NCBI GenBank assembly: GCA_018335925.1
Contig: JAGXRF010000032.1
Location: 1 to 38,922 of the forward strand
Direction of reading: 5' to 3'
Source of the DNA: Flavobacteriales bacterium
GTDB taxonomy: Bacteria > Bacteroidota > Bacteroidia > Flavobacteriales > Flavobacteriaceae
DNA length: 38,922 nucleotides
The stretch's first letter is position 1. Each line of letters starts with the position of its first letter. Made by a program: the position numbers and the translations under genes. Shown one piece after another: positions 8,607-16,148 of this stretch. The notes under the pieces are model-generated. The model saw nothing but the letters and a program-made list of their open reading frames with translations, made no database searches and had not been told where the DNA came from.

Positions 8607-9219
8607 TCCCAAATTTTGTTTGGGCTTTTTAATTTTATTACATCTTACCGGATGGGTGGGCTTTGCTCTTTTGGGAGCAGATTTCTTTTTGTTGACTCCT
8701 TTGAATTTGTTGTTATCTACTTTTATATTATTATACCACCAAAAAAATTGGAGCAAAAGTCTGGTTTGGAAATTTACTACAGTTGTACTACTTGGGTTTT
8801 TGGTGGAAGTAGCCGGAGTAAATACCGGAAAAATATTCGGAGTATATGCTTATGACCAGGCTTTAGGATTTAAACTGTGGGGTACCCCTCCCTTGATTGG
8901 AATCAATTGGTTGTTGTTGACTTATACCGGAACGGTCACTATGAAAAAATGGTTGAATTCACCGTTTTTAGTTGCCATTACCACCGCTCTACTTTTGGTT
9001 GCATTAGATTTGGTGATTGAACCTGTGGCCATTGCACACGGATTCTGGCATTGGGATCACCCGGATATTCCGTTACAAAATTTTATTGCCTGGGGATTTT
9101 GTGCTTTCTTGTTTTCACTCATCATGCAAAGCCAAAAAGAAACACTGAAAAATCCATTGGCTTTGCCTTTTTTGATGATTCAATTGGTGTTTTTTGGGGT
9201 GTTGCATTTGTTTTTATAA
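8584..9219 (+). CDS. cruF: Carotenoid 1,2-hydratase-like membrane protein (CruF family)
   Basis: About 211 residues from the ATG at 8584 (an alternative ATG at 8563 gives 218). The protein is a multi-pass membrane protein with about six or seven hydrophobic segments (FCLGFLILLHLTGWVGFALL, FFLLTPLNLLLSTFILLY, FLVAITTALLLVALDLVI). The motif VEVAGVNTGKIFGVYAY and the stretch DLVIEPVAIAHGFWHWDHPD are characteristic of the DUF422/CruF carotenoid family. CruF adds water across the 1,2 double bond of an acyclic carotenoid end. Its start lies inside the end of the desaturase gene (23-bp overlap, or 44 bp with the earlier ATG), so the two are presumably co-translated and act in sequence in the membrane. 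No terminator hairpin with a T-run is seen after it. Confidence 0.8.
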   Translation: MWKKWLDNPKFCLGFLILLHLTGWVGFALLGADFFLLTPLNLLLSTFILLYHQKNWSKSLVWKFTTVVLLGFLVEVAGVNTGKIFGVYAYDQALGFKLWGTPPLIGINWLLLTYTGTVTMKKWLNSPFLVAITTALLLVALDLVIEPVAIAHGFWHWDHPDIPLQNFIAWGFCAFLFSLIMQSQKETLKNPLALPFLMIQLVFFGVLHLFL

Positions 9220-9248
9220 CAACCAGAAACGACTATTTTTATAATCAA

Positions 9249-9296
9249 ATTGACTGAATTTACATTAATTCCGTCAGTTGATTGACTGAATTTACA
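9249..9296. repeat. Short direct repeat between convergent genes
   Basis: The 16-bp sequence ATTGACTGAATTTACA occurs at 9249-9264 and again, identically, at 9281-9296. Between them an imperfect inverted copy (AATTCCGTC at 9267-9275) could pair with the first repeat. It lies between the convergent stop codons of cruF and the CDF transporter, so it may contribute to transcription ending, but it lacks a T-run. Confidence 0.6.
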
Positions 9297-9301
9297 AAAT
9301 A

Positions 9302-10198
9302 TTAATCTTGTACAATAAAATCTTTTGGATCCGCTTTTTGAAACTCCGGTTGGATATTCACATGGTTGATGTTGAATTTTTCGTAGAGAACTTCCTCAAT
9401 TTGATGCAATAAATCGTTGAATTCGCTCATGCGTATATCCTTTTCGCAATCTAAGTGTGCTTCTAAATGCAATTCATCTTCATTAAGTAACCAAACGTGA
9501 ATGTGATGTAGTTTGCCAACCCCGGGAATTTGGTGCACTTCTCTTACAATTTCTTTAATATCGATGTTAGAAGGGGTGAAAAGCATCAAAATTTGGGTAG
9601 ACTTTTTTAATAAATCCAATCCAACTACAATTAAATAAATGGCAATGGCAAATGTAAGCACACTATCTACCCAAAACCACTGATACCAATACATCAGCAA
9701 ACCACCAATTAAAACCGCTACAGATGCCAACATATCTGTAAATAAATGTACATAAGCCGAACGCATATTTAAATTGTGCTTGGCATCATTTTGTAACAAC
9801 AAAACAGAAACCCCGTTAAATACTACTCCTAATAAGGCCAACCAAACCACCAAACTAGCCTCAATGGGTTCTGGGTTAAAAAACTTATGAATGGCTTCGT
9901 AAATCAAATAAAAAGCCACAATGATAAGCGTACTAGCATTAATAAAAGCTGCTATAATTTCTGCTCGTTTAAAACCAAATGTTTGCTGAATAGAGGCTTT
10001 TTTTCGGGAAAGTTTGTGTGCAAAAAAACTTAGTAATAACGAAACTACATCTGAAAAATTATGGATTGCATCCGAAATCAAAGCCAAACTACCTGATATA
10101 ATTCCACCTATAATTTGCGATAAAGTAATGGCAATATTTAGCACGATAGAAAGTACTAAATTTCGGGAAGTTACTTGGTGTTTGGTGATATTACTCAT
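9302..10198 (-). CDS. CDF family zinc/cation efflux transporter
   Basis: A 298-residue cation diffusion facilitator. Six hydrophobic segments lie in the first 210 residues, and a cytoplasmic domain follows (IPGVGKLHHIHVWLLNEDEL, the usual ferredoxin-like fold). The transport site is visible: Asp-43, His-46 and Asp-50 in SDAIHNFSD, and His-151 with Asp-155 in HLFTD. The HxxxD arrangement in both helices is typical of zinc-selective members (ZitB/CzcD/ZnT type), which exchange the metal for protons in the inner membrane. It starts 3 bp after the stop of the ArsC-like gene, so the two form an operon read from 10555 leftward. Zinc is the best guess for the substrate; cobalt or cadmium transport is possible. 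Confidence 0.92.
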   Translation of the reverse strand: MSNITKHQVTSRNLVLSIVLNIAITLSQIIGGIISGSLALISDAIHNFSDVVSLLLSFFAHKLSRKKASIQQTFGFKRAEIIAAFINASTLIIVAFYLIYEAIHKFFNPEPIEASLVVWLALLGVVFNGVSVLLLQNDAKHNLNMRSAYVHLFTDMLASVAVLIGGLLMYWYQWFWVDSVLTFAIAIYLIVVGLDLLKKSTQILMLFTPSNIDIKEIVREVHQIPGVGKLHHIHVWLLNEDELHLEAHLDCEKDIRMSEFNDLLHQIEEVLYEKFNINHVNIQPEFQKADPKDFIVQD

Positions 10199-10201
10199 GA
10201 T

Positions 10202-10555
10202 TTACTTGGCAAAATGTTGTGCGATTGCTTGTAAGGTTTTGGGACTACTCCCTACAAAAATATTTTGTTCATCCACAATAACTGGTCTGCTTAAAAAGGT
10301 GTAATGCTCTAAAATATAACGTTTATAATCTGCTTCTGTTAAGTCAAAATCTTTCAAGCCCATTTCTTTATACAATTTAGCTTTTCTGCTAAAAAGCACT
10401 TCGTAGCTTTGGGTTAGGTTATATAATTCTTCTAACTGATATACCGTAAGAGGATTTTCTTTAATATCTACCAAAACAAATTCTGAAATATTCGGAAGGC
10501 TTTTTAAAATCTTTTTACAAGTATCGCAAGTTTTTAAATAGTAGATTTTTTTCAT
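10202..10555 (-). CDS. ArsC/Spx-like thioredoxin-fold protein
   Basis: A 117-residue protein starting MKKIYYLKTCDTCKKILKSL. Its length and fold pattern, including VLVDIKENPLT and the late cis-Pro segment FLSRPVIVD, match the ArsC/Spx/YffB family. The N-terminal Cys-x-x-Cys (TCDTC) resembles Spx and YffB more than a classical glutaredoxin-coupled arsenate reductase, so arsenate reduction should not be assumed. A longer reading from a Met at 10579 is unlikely because a -7 box covers 10577-10584. Co-transcription with a zinc exporter would fit a thiol or metal stress role, but this is only inference. Confidence 0.8.
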   Translation of the reverse strand: MKKIYYLKTCDTCKKILKSLPNISEFVLVDIKENPLTVYQLEELYNLTQSYEVLFSRKAKLYKEMGLKDFDLTEADYKRYILEHYTFLSRPVIVDEQNIFVGSSPKTLQAIAQHFAK

Positions 10556-10576
10556 GATTGGAGGGTTTTTCATTAA

Positions 10577-10584
10577 CAAAAGTA
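10577..10584 (-). promoter_or_regulatory. Candidate -7 box of the ArsC-like/CDF operon
   Basis: On the minus strand TACTTTTG fits TAnnTTTG and lies 21 bp before the start codon at 10555. It is divergent from the cytochrome promoter and helps to decide the start of the ArsC-like gene. Confidence 0.45.
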
Positions 10585-10593
10585 TTCTAAAAA

Positions 10594-10624
10594 TTGGGGA
10601 TATTTTGCATTTACATTAAATTTG
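10594..10624 (+). promoter_or_regulatory. Candidate promoter of the cytochrome c gene
   Basis: A TTG at 10594-10596 and TAAATTTG at 10617-10624 are separated by 20 bp, a plausible -33/-7 pair for the Bacteroidota sigma factor. The -7 box ends 14 bp before the ATG at 10639 and argues against the in-frame start further upstream at 10594. Confidence 0.5.
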
Positions 10625-10638
10625 TAAAAACCTACTTT

Positions 10639-11019
10639 ATGAAGAATACATTTTTAATGGCAGTTGTGATATTACTTTTTATTGGATGCCAAAAAAGTCC
10701 CAAAGAAAACTTTGGAAAGTCAACAGAAACAGCACCTAACCAAATAGTAGAAAAGGGAAAGGAGTTATTTTTTGGAGTAGGCATGTGCAACACTTGCCAT
10801 AAAACCGATCAAAAAATTATAGGACCAAGTGTGGTAGAAATCATGAAAATATACCAAGAAAAAGATGCTTCTGTGGTTAGTTTTTTACAAGGAGATATGC
10901 AGCCTATAGTAGCACCTGAACAATATGAAATTATGAAAGCTAACCTTGCTATTACCAAAAAAATGAGTTTGGAGGAGTTGGAGGCGTTGGAAGCCTATAT
11001 GCTTTCGGTGGTTCCTTAA
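10639..11019 (+). CDS. Lipoprotein monohaem c-type cytochrome
   Basis: A 126-residue protein starting MKNTFLMAVVILLFIGCQKS. The lipobox FIGC predicts membrane anchoring on the periplasmic side. A single haem-attachment motif CNTCH lies near residue 54, and a Met-containing C-terminal segment (MSLEELEALEAYMLSVVP) is typical of class I cytochromes c, where Met is the sixth haem ligand. It should shuttle electrons in the periplasm; the partner is unknown. An upstream in-frame Met at 10594 would spoil the signal peptide and lies before the promoter, so it was rejected. The stop overlaps by 4 bp the stop of the convergent response regulator gene. Confidence 0.88.
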   Translation: MKNTFLMAVVILLFIGCQKSPKENFGKSTETAPNQIVEKGKELFFGVGMCNTCHKTDQKIIGPSVVEIMKIYQEKDASVVSFLQGDMQPIVAPEQYEIMKANLAITKKMSLEELEALEAYMLSVVP

Positions 11020-11693
11020 ATAACTAGTCTGAATCCTATTCGGGGAATATTCTCAAACTTAATATCTGGGTGATCTTTAAATATTTTTCTTAATCTAGAC
11101 ACAAATACATCTAAACTTCTTCCGGAAAAATAATCATCTGAACCCCATAATTTGGTAAGGATTACTTCACGTTTTAATACGTTTCCAATGTTGTCTAAAA
11201 ACATTTGGAGTAACATGGCTTCACGTTCTGTTAACTGCACTTTGGTTGCCTCTGAAACCAACTCAAAATTAGCAGGATAAAAAGTAAAATTTCCTATGGT
11301 ATAGTTGCTTGCTGCATTGGATGATTTTTGACTTCGCTGCAAAAAAACTTCAATTTTTAATTGCAATTCTTCCATGCTAAATGGCTTTACCAAATAATCA
11401 TCTGCACCTAACTTTAATCCTTTGATTCGGTCTTCTTTCATGGTTTTGGCAGAAAGAAAAATAATTGGAATTTCTTGGTTTTTCTGACGGATGAATTTTG
11501 CAATTTCAAAACCATCTTTTTTGGGGAGCATGATATCTAAAATGCACAAATCAAAAGTGTTTTGCATAAAGCATGTTATGGCTTCTTCTCCATCTGAACA
11601 ATGGGTAACTTCGTATTGATTTTCCAAAAAATCTTTGGTTAAAAATGCAATCGTTGCATCGTCTTCCACATACAATAAATGCTTTTTAGTCAT
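11016..11693 (-). CDS. OmpR-family response regulator
   Basis: A 225-residue two-domain regulator. The receiver domain (about 1-118) has the acidic pocket YVEDD, the phosphoacceptor Asp-53 in CILDIMLPKKDG, and the conserved Lys-103 in DDYLVKPF. The C-terminal winged-helix DNA-binding domain (about 128-225) includes LTEREAMLLQMFLDN and SLDVFVSRLRKIFKD. It presumably activates or represses target promoters when phosphorylated by the kinase encoded just upstream, whose stop overlaps its start by 8 bp. The targets cannot be read. This kinase-first arrangement resembles the RprX/RprY systems of Bacteroides. Confidence 0.94.
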   Translation of the reverse strand: MTKKHLLYVEDDATIAFLTKDFLENQYEVTHCSDGEEAITCFMQNTFDLCILDIMLPKKDGFEIAKFIRQKNQEIPIIFLSAKTMKEDRIKGLKLGADDYLVKPFSMEELQLKIEVFLQRSQKSSNAASNYTIGNFTFYPANFELVSEATKVQLTEREAMLLQMFLDNIGNVLKREVILTKLWGSDDYFSGRSLDVFVSRLRKIFKDHPDIKFENIPRIGFRLVI

Positions 11694-12957
11694 GATGTAT
11701 CCAATCTTTTTTAGGAATTGTTATTTCAAATTGTAATCCTTTATTTGCCTGATTTTTCGCTTTTATTTTCCAACCGTGCAATTCAACTATTTTCTTTACA
11801 TAAAAAAGCCCTAAACCAAAGCCTTTAATGGTTTCCGTTTTTTCGTTTTGTACTCGGTGAAATTTATCAAAAATATACGGAATTTCATTTTCCTCTATTC
11901 CATTTCCGTTATCTGTAATCAATAAGGTAGGATGATTTTTTAAAACTATTTCCACTTCTACTTTAATCGGTTCTGCCACATATTTTAAAGCATTGTCTAA
12001 CAAATTATACATCACGTTATAAAAGTGAAACTCATCCGCTTGAACCATTAATTTGGTAGGAAGCTGTAAATTAATTTCTGCTTTTTTTTGCAAACTCGAC
12101 ACGATATCTTCTTTTACATGATGGATGAGCTGCACCAAATCCATTGGTTTTTTCTGAATGATTTTTCGTTGTTGTTCACTTTGTGCCACTTGTAAAATCA
12201 TCTCTACATGTTCATTTAGTTTTTGTGCTTGTTGGTGAATTAGTTGGGCATATTTTTGGTTTTTCTCTTTTTGCTCTTCCTTCATCTGCTCCATTTGTTT
12301 GGAAGCAATCAAGATAGAGGTTAAAGGGGTTTTAAACTCATGTGTCATATTGTTTACAAAATCTTTTTGTAAAGAGGCTAAACGTTGGTACTGTAATAAA
12401 GTATAAATAGAGTACACATAAATAAACAGCACCAAAAGTAAAATTCCGGCAAAAATCCAATAATAGTGAATACTGTTTGCAACACTCCACTTGAGCTTAG
12501 GAAATCGAATCCCGAAATAGTAGATTAAATTTTCATCTTTTTGAAAACAGTCCTTACATGGTTTTACGTTTTTTTTAGAACTGATATAATTTCCATAAAC
12601 CATTTGATCTGAAGAGCAATCGTAAATAGCGTATTCATAATCTAAATCGAGTTTTACCTTTTCAAACTCGTTGGTTAGGTAGTACTCTAAAATTTGGTTG
12701 TCAAAAACATCGTTTACATTAACAATGTAATAATCGTCAGATACTTTTTGGATTTGATTGGTGTAAGGTTGTTCGGTGTTATTGGTTTTGTGTATTTTTT
12801 GCAATACATCTTCCAAAACAAAATAAATTTTTTGCTCAAAGTCTTTTTTTTCAAAAGCAAAAGCATCTTTAATCAAGCTTACTTGCATCACAAACACCCC
12901 TATAATGGCTATAAAACCGAGAGCTACCAAAAAATTAAGTTGTTTTACTTTTAGCAT
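11686..12957 (-). CDS. Membrane sensor histidine kinase
   Basis: A 423-residue kinase with transmembrane helices at about residues 8-28 and 167-187 enclosing a periplasmic sensor of about 135 residues. The cytoplasmic part has the H-box FVNNMTHEFKTPLTSIL with His-206, then an ATPase domain with the N-box YNLLDNALKYV, G1 box ITDNGNGIEENEIPYIFDKF and G2 box GFGLGLFYVKKIVELHG. The sensor has three Cys residues: Cys-114 (YDCSS) and the pair Cys-134/Cys-137 (KPCKDC). These could form a disulphide or bind metal or haem. The gene overlaps the response regulator start by 8 bp, and a good promoter lies directly upstream. Confidence 0.94.
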   Translation of the reverse strand: MLKVKQLNFLVALGFIAIIGVFVMQVSLIKDAFAFEKKDFEQKIYFVLEDVLQKIHKTNNTEQPYTNQIQKVSDDYYIVNVNDVFDNQILEYYLTNEFEKVKLDLDYEYAIYDCSSDQMVYGNYISSKKNVKPCKDCFQKDENLIYYFGIRFPKLKWSVANSIHYYWIFAGILLLVLFIYVYSIYTLLQYQRLASLQKDFVNNMTHEFKTPLTSILIASKQMEQMKEEQKEKNQKYAQLIHQQAQKLNEHVEMILQVAQSEQQRKIIQKKPMDLVQLIHHVKEDIVSSLQKKAEINLQLPTKLMVQADEFHFYNVMYNLLDNALKYVAEPIKVEVEIVLKNHPTLLITDNGNGIEENEIPYIFDKFHRVQNEKTETIKGFGLGLFYVKKIVELHGWKIKAKNQANKGLQFEITIPKKDWIHHD

Positions 12958-12976
12958 GAATAATTGCTTTACCTAA

Positions 12977-13006
12977 CAAATGTAGTTAATTAAGTAATGG
13001 TACAAA
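12977..13006 (-). promoter_or_regulatory. Promoter of the two-component operon
   Basis: Read on the minus strand, TTTG (13003-13006) is followed after 18 bp by TACATTTG (12977-12984), a full match to the -7 consensus TAnnTTTG with acceptable spacing. The -7 box ends 19 bp before the kinase start codon. It is the best complete -33/-7 pair found in the window. Confidence 0.6.
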
Positions 13007-13081
13007 AAAGTAAATCCATGCACTTAACAGCTTGTTAACAAGAATTAAAAAGCGATTAACATGGATTGAAAACAAATGTGA

Positions 13082-13089
13082 TAGATTTG
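13082..13089 (+). promoter_or_regulatory. Candidate -7 box of the DUF1573 gene
   Basis: TAGATTTG fits TAnnTTTG and lies about 31 bp before the ATG at 13121. The -33 element is not convincing. Confidence 0.4.
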
Positions 13090-13120
13090 TAATCGTAAGT
13101 TTAACTAATAAAACAATTGT

Positions 13121-13606
13121 ATGAAAATTTTATTAACTGCCCTTTTAATTGGATCTTTTGCTTTGGCACAAACCCAACCAAAAGTTTCTAAAATTGTAAA
13201 AAAACCAACCGCTGAACAACAAGCATTACAAAACAAAACAGAAAATGCAACATTAACCCAAGTTGAAACTCCTGTTGCAAAAAAACCAGCTCCTACAGTA
13301 CAATGGAAAGAGGAAGTTTTCGATTTTGGTGACATCAAACAAGGCGTGCCTGTAACACACGACTTTTCGTTTGTAAACAACACCAAAGAAATTGTAATTA
13401 TTTCTAACGTAAAGGCATCTTGTGGTTGTACTGCTACCAATTACACCAAAACTCCAATCAAACCAGGCGAAACTGGAACCATTACTGCAAAATATAATGC
13501 AGCTGCTGGTGGTCCGTTTACTAAAACGGTTACCGTAGAATTTGGAGATGATAAATTGCCTAAAATTTTAACTATTAAAGGTAAAGTAGTTACCGAAGCT
13601 CAATAA
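13121..13606 (+). CDS. Secreted DUF1573 family protein
   Basis: A 161-residue protein with signal peptide MKILLTALLIGSFALAQ, a low-complexity linker rich in Lys, Gln and Thr (about 18-65), and a C-terminal DUF1573 domain (about 66-158). The domain shows the usual pattern FDFGDIKQGVPVTHDFSFVN, the Cys pair in VKASCGCTATNYTKTP, and GETGTITAKYN. The fold is an immunoglobulin-like (ASH/MSP-type) beta sandwich. Its molecular role is unknown; many Bacteroidota encode several copies. It is a single-gene unit with its own promoter and a strong terminator shared with the convergent OmpA-domain gene. Confidence 0.88.
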   Translation: MKILLTALLIGSFALAQTQPKVSKIVKKPTAEQQALQNKTENATLTQVETPVAKKPAPTVQWKEEVFDFGDIKQGVPVTHDFSFVNNTKEIVIISNVKASCGCTATNYTKTPIKPGETGTITAKYNAAAGGPFTKTVTVEFGDDKLPKILTIKGKVVTEAQ

Positions 13607-13626
13607 TTATAAAAGGTTGTTTTCTT

Positions 13627-13664
13627 AAAAATCACATGTTTTGATAGCATGTGATTTTTTTTTT
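13627..13664. terminator. Bidirectional Rho-independent terminator
   Basis: ATCACATG (13631-13638) pairs perfectly with CATGTGAT (13648-13655) around a 9-nt loop. A run of ten T follows on the plus strand (13655-13664), and an A-run precedes the stem, giving a T-run on the minus strand. It serves the DUF1573 gene and also the convergent OmpA-domain gene, whose TAA begins at its edge. Confidence 0.9.
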
Positions 13665-14478
13665 AGATTTTAGTGATTACCAATTCAACCCTTCTGTCCA
13701 TGGATGGATCTTTTCCCAAAGGTTGAGAGTTGCCTAGACCAATGTAGGTAAGTCTGTCTTTGCTAATTCTCCTTTTTAATAAGTACTTATAAACATTCAA
13801 AGCTCTGTTTACAGATAATTCTCTTTTTTTTGTATCAATGTCAATAGCTTCCTTTTTGTGTTTAGGAGTACAGCAAATGTGTCCTTGAATTTCGAAGTGT
13901 AAATTCGGATAGCGTTGCATCAACAATGCAATCTTGTTTAATTCGTTTACCGATTTCTGGGTTAATCTACTACTTCCGGATTCAAAAAATAGTTTCTCTA
14001 AATAAATTCTGTCCCCAACCAAATGCTCTTTTTGAATACTCGTATATAAGCCAGGAATTTTTAATTCTTCTAAAACAACCGGTTTCCATTGCAATACCAC
14101 ATCTACTCTTCGGTTTTTTGAGCGAATTTCTGCCAAATCCCCTTGAATATCTTCTTCTAATAAAATTCTGCCTTTGCCTTCAATAGTTACAATAATCTTA
14201 TTTTTAATGCCATTTTCAAGCAGAAAATCTCGCACTGCATTGGCTCTGTTGGTTGATAATTTAAAGTTATAATCTTCTTTTCCACGGTCATCACAATAAC
14301 CATAAATTTGAATACTTTCTAACAATGAAGTGTCTTTTACTTTGGTAAACTCTAACAAACCTTTGGTTTGATTGGTATCTAAATTGAATTTATTGGTGTC
14401 AAAAAACATGCTGTATACTTCTGTTTCCTGAGCAGAAACCGAAATAAAAAGCAGATAAAAAACACAAAAGAATCGCAT
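13663..14478 (-). CDS. Protein with two tandem OmpA-like domains
   Basis: A 271-residue protein: signal peptide (MRFFCVFYLLFISVSAQ), then two OmpA/MotB-type peptidoglycan-binding domains at about residues 20-132 and 158-271, with no beta-barrel. The first has the peptidoglycan-contact Asp in YGYCDDRG and Arg-78 in LSTNRANAV. The second keeps Arg-225 (LSVNRALNV), but at the Asp position reads GHICCTPK, with two Cys and an insertion, so its binding to diaminopimelate may be weak or absent. The protein probably tethers something to the cell wall. Its ATG shares one base with the stop of the S41 protease gene (TAATG), so the two should be co-translated. Confidence 0.88.
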   Translation of the reverse strand: MRFFCVFYLLFISVSAQETEVYSMFFDTNKFNLDTNQTKGLLEFTKVKDTSLLESIQIYGYCDDRGKEDYNFKLSTNRANAVRDFLLENGIKNKIIVTIEGKGRILLEEDIQGDLAEIRSKNRRVDVVLQWKPVVLEELKIPGLYTSIQKEHLVGDRIYLEKLFFESGSSRLTQKSVNELNKIALLMQRYPNLHFEIQGHICCTPKHKKEAIDIDTKKRELSVNRALNVYKYLLKRRISKDRLTYIGLGNSQPLGKDPSMDRRVELVITKI

Positions 14479-16118
14479 TAGTTTTGAAGTATTTTTTTGA
14501 TTTGTGAGGCATTATTCAACAACTCTTTTGCCTTTTTTACCTCAGCACTATTTTGGGCATAATACGCATACAAGCCTTCACGGTATTGGTATCGTTTGAT
14601 TAGTTCATCTACCAATAATTTTTTGATCTCCTCTTGGTATTTATCTAATTGTAATTCGTTACTTTTTTGAACAGCTGCCAACAATGCTTGGTATTCCTTT
14701 TGAATGTCTGAGTGAATTTCTTCTTTCTTAGCTAGTTCTTCTATTTTTTTTACAGAAGTTTCGGTCTCGGTGTTCAACGCTAATTTTTCTTTCTTTATAA
14801 AAGCTTTAAAATCTTGCCAATCGGTTGCAGTAATCACCGGAATTTTATCTCCAACCGATGGGTTTTTGTAATACCACTGGGTTGCATACAAAAAAATTGC
14901 ATCGTTATTGGTTAACGCATTGGCAATGGTGCTTGTTTTAGTTTCTTGTAATTCAATATCCGGTTGGATGCCACCACCATCATAAACAGTCCTTCCTTTT
15001 TTGGTTTTAAAGGCTCTTCGGTCTTTTTCGTTTGTGGTTTGGGCTTTTCCACTAGCATCTTTATTGGCATAATCTAATGCTTGTATACATCTTCCGGATG
15101 GAGTATAATATCTTGAAATTGTAACTTTTACTTGGGTCCCGTAAGTTAAGTCGATAGGACGTTGTACCAATCCTTTTCCAAAACTTCTGCTACCTACTAC
15201 CACTGCTCGGTCTAAATCTTGCAAAGCACCTGAAACAATTTCTGATGCAGAGGCACTTTTTCCATCAATAATCACTGCTAAAGGTATTTGTAAATCTAAT
15301 GGTTCATTTCGAGTTTTGTAAGTGATGTTGTATTTTTCGTTTTTTGATTTGGTGGTTACAATAACTTCATCTTTCGGAACAAACAAATTACAAATGTTTA
15401 CTGCTTCCAATAACAAACCTCCTGGATTTCCTCTTAAATCTAAAATTAATTGGGTGGCTCCTTTGGCTTTTAAATCGATAATGGCATTTTTGGTTTCGGT
15501 GGTTGTTTTAGCATTGAAGGCAGATAACACAATATAACCGGTTTTATCATCTAACATTTCGTAAAATGGAACTGCTTTAATATCAACTTCTTCTAGCTGT
15601 AATTCCACTTTTTGGTTTTTGCCTTGTCGGGTGAAAAAAATTTCTTTTTTAGCATTTTTTGCCCCTTTTAGTAAGGTAGAAACATCTTCTTTGTAGTCTT
15701 CTAATTTGATATCTCCAATTTGATAAATTTCATCTCCGGCTTTTAATCCGGCTTTATCGGCAGCGTATCCTTTGTAAGGCTCTTTTAAAATGATTTTACC
15801 GTCTTTCCTGCTAATCATTGCGCCAATTCCGGTGTATTCACCTGCACTGTTTAGTTTAAATTTAATGACTTCTTGCTCATTAAAATACACAGTATACGGA
15901 TCCAATTCTGTGAGCATATTTTTGATGGCTTTGTTCATCAAATCAGTAGGATTGGTTTGGTCCACGTAGTTGGTGCTTACTGTTTTGTATAAGGTGGTAA
16001 ATATTTCAATTTGCTTGGTAATTTCAAAGTAGTCTTCTTTGATGGTAGAAAATGCCACCAATCCTAAAGTACTTACTGCAATAATGCCAACGAGGATTTT
16101 ATTTTTAAGTAAATTCAT
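14478..16118 (-). CDS. S41 family C-terminal processing protease
   Basis: A 546-residue protease with an N-terminal membrane anchor or signal (LVGIIAVSTLGLVAFSTI), a PDZ domain at about 92-175 (GIGAMISRKDGKIILKEP, DKAGLKAGDEIYQIGD), and the S41 catalytic domain at about 185-380. The Ser/Lys dyad reads Ser-290 in DGKSASASEIVSGAL and Lys-315 in RSFGKGLVQR, spaced 25 residues as in E. coli Tsp. LDLRGNPGGLL is also conserved. A C-terminal helical segment of about 110 residues follows. It cleaves the C-termini of envelope proteins in the periplasm. It lies downstream of rnpA, a gene order common in flavobacteria, and is coupled to the OmpA-domain gene after it. Confidence 0.94.
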   Translation of the reverse strand: MNLLKNKILVGIIAVSTLGLVAFSTIKEDYFEITKQIEIFTTLYKTVSTNYVDQTNPTDLMNKAIKNMLTELDPYTVYFNEQEVIKFKLNSAGEYTGIGAMISRKDGKIILKEPYKGYAADKAGLKAGDEIYQIGDIKLEDYKEDVSTLLKGAKNAKKEIFFTRQGKNQKVELQLEEVDIKAVPFYEMLDDKTGYIVLSAFNAKTTTETKNAIIDLKAKGATQLILDLRGNPGGLLLEAVNICNLFVPKDEVIVTTKSKNEKYNITYKTRNEPLDLQIPLAVIIDGKSASASEIVSGALQDLDRAVVVGSRSFGKGLVQRPIDLTYGTQVKVTISRYYTPSGRCIQALDYANKDASGKAQTTNEKDRRAFKTKKGRTVYDGGGIQPDIELQETKTSTIANALTNNDAIFLYATQWYYKNPSVGDKIPVITATDWQDFKAFIKKEKLALNTETETSVKKIEELAKKEEIHSDIQKEYQALLAAVQKSNELQLDKYQEEIKKLLVDELIKRYQYREGLYAYYAQNSAEVKKAKELLNNASQIKKILQN

Positions 16119-16148
16119 TTGTTTTTTTGTATAGAGATAACTAAAAAT

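Noticed and set aside
10202..10555. True arsenate reductase
   Set aside because: Only the ArsC/Spx fold is seen, with a CxxC motif, and no arsR, arsB or acr3 gene is nearby.
10594..10638. Longer cytochrome c start
   Set aside because: It would add residues before the signal peptide and lies upstream of the TAAATTTG box.
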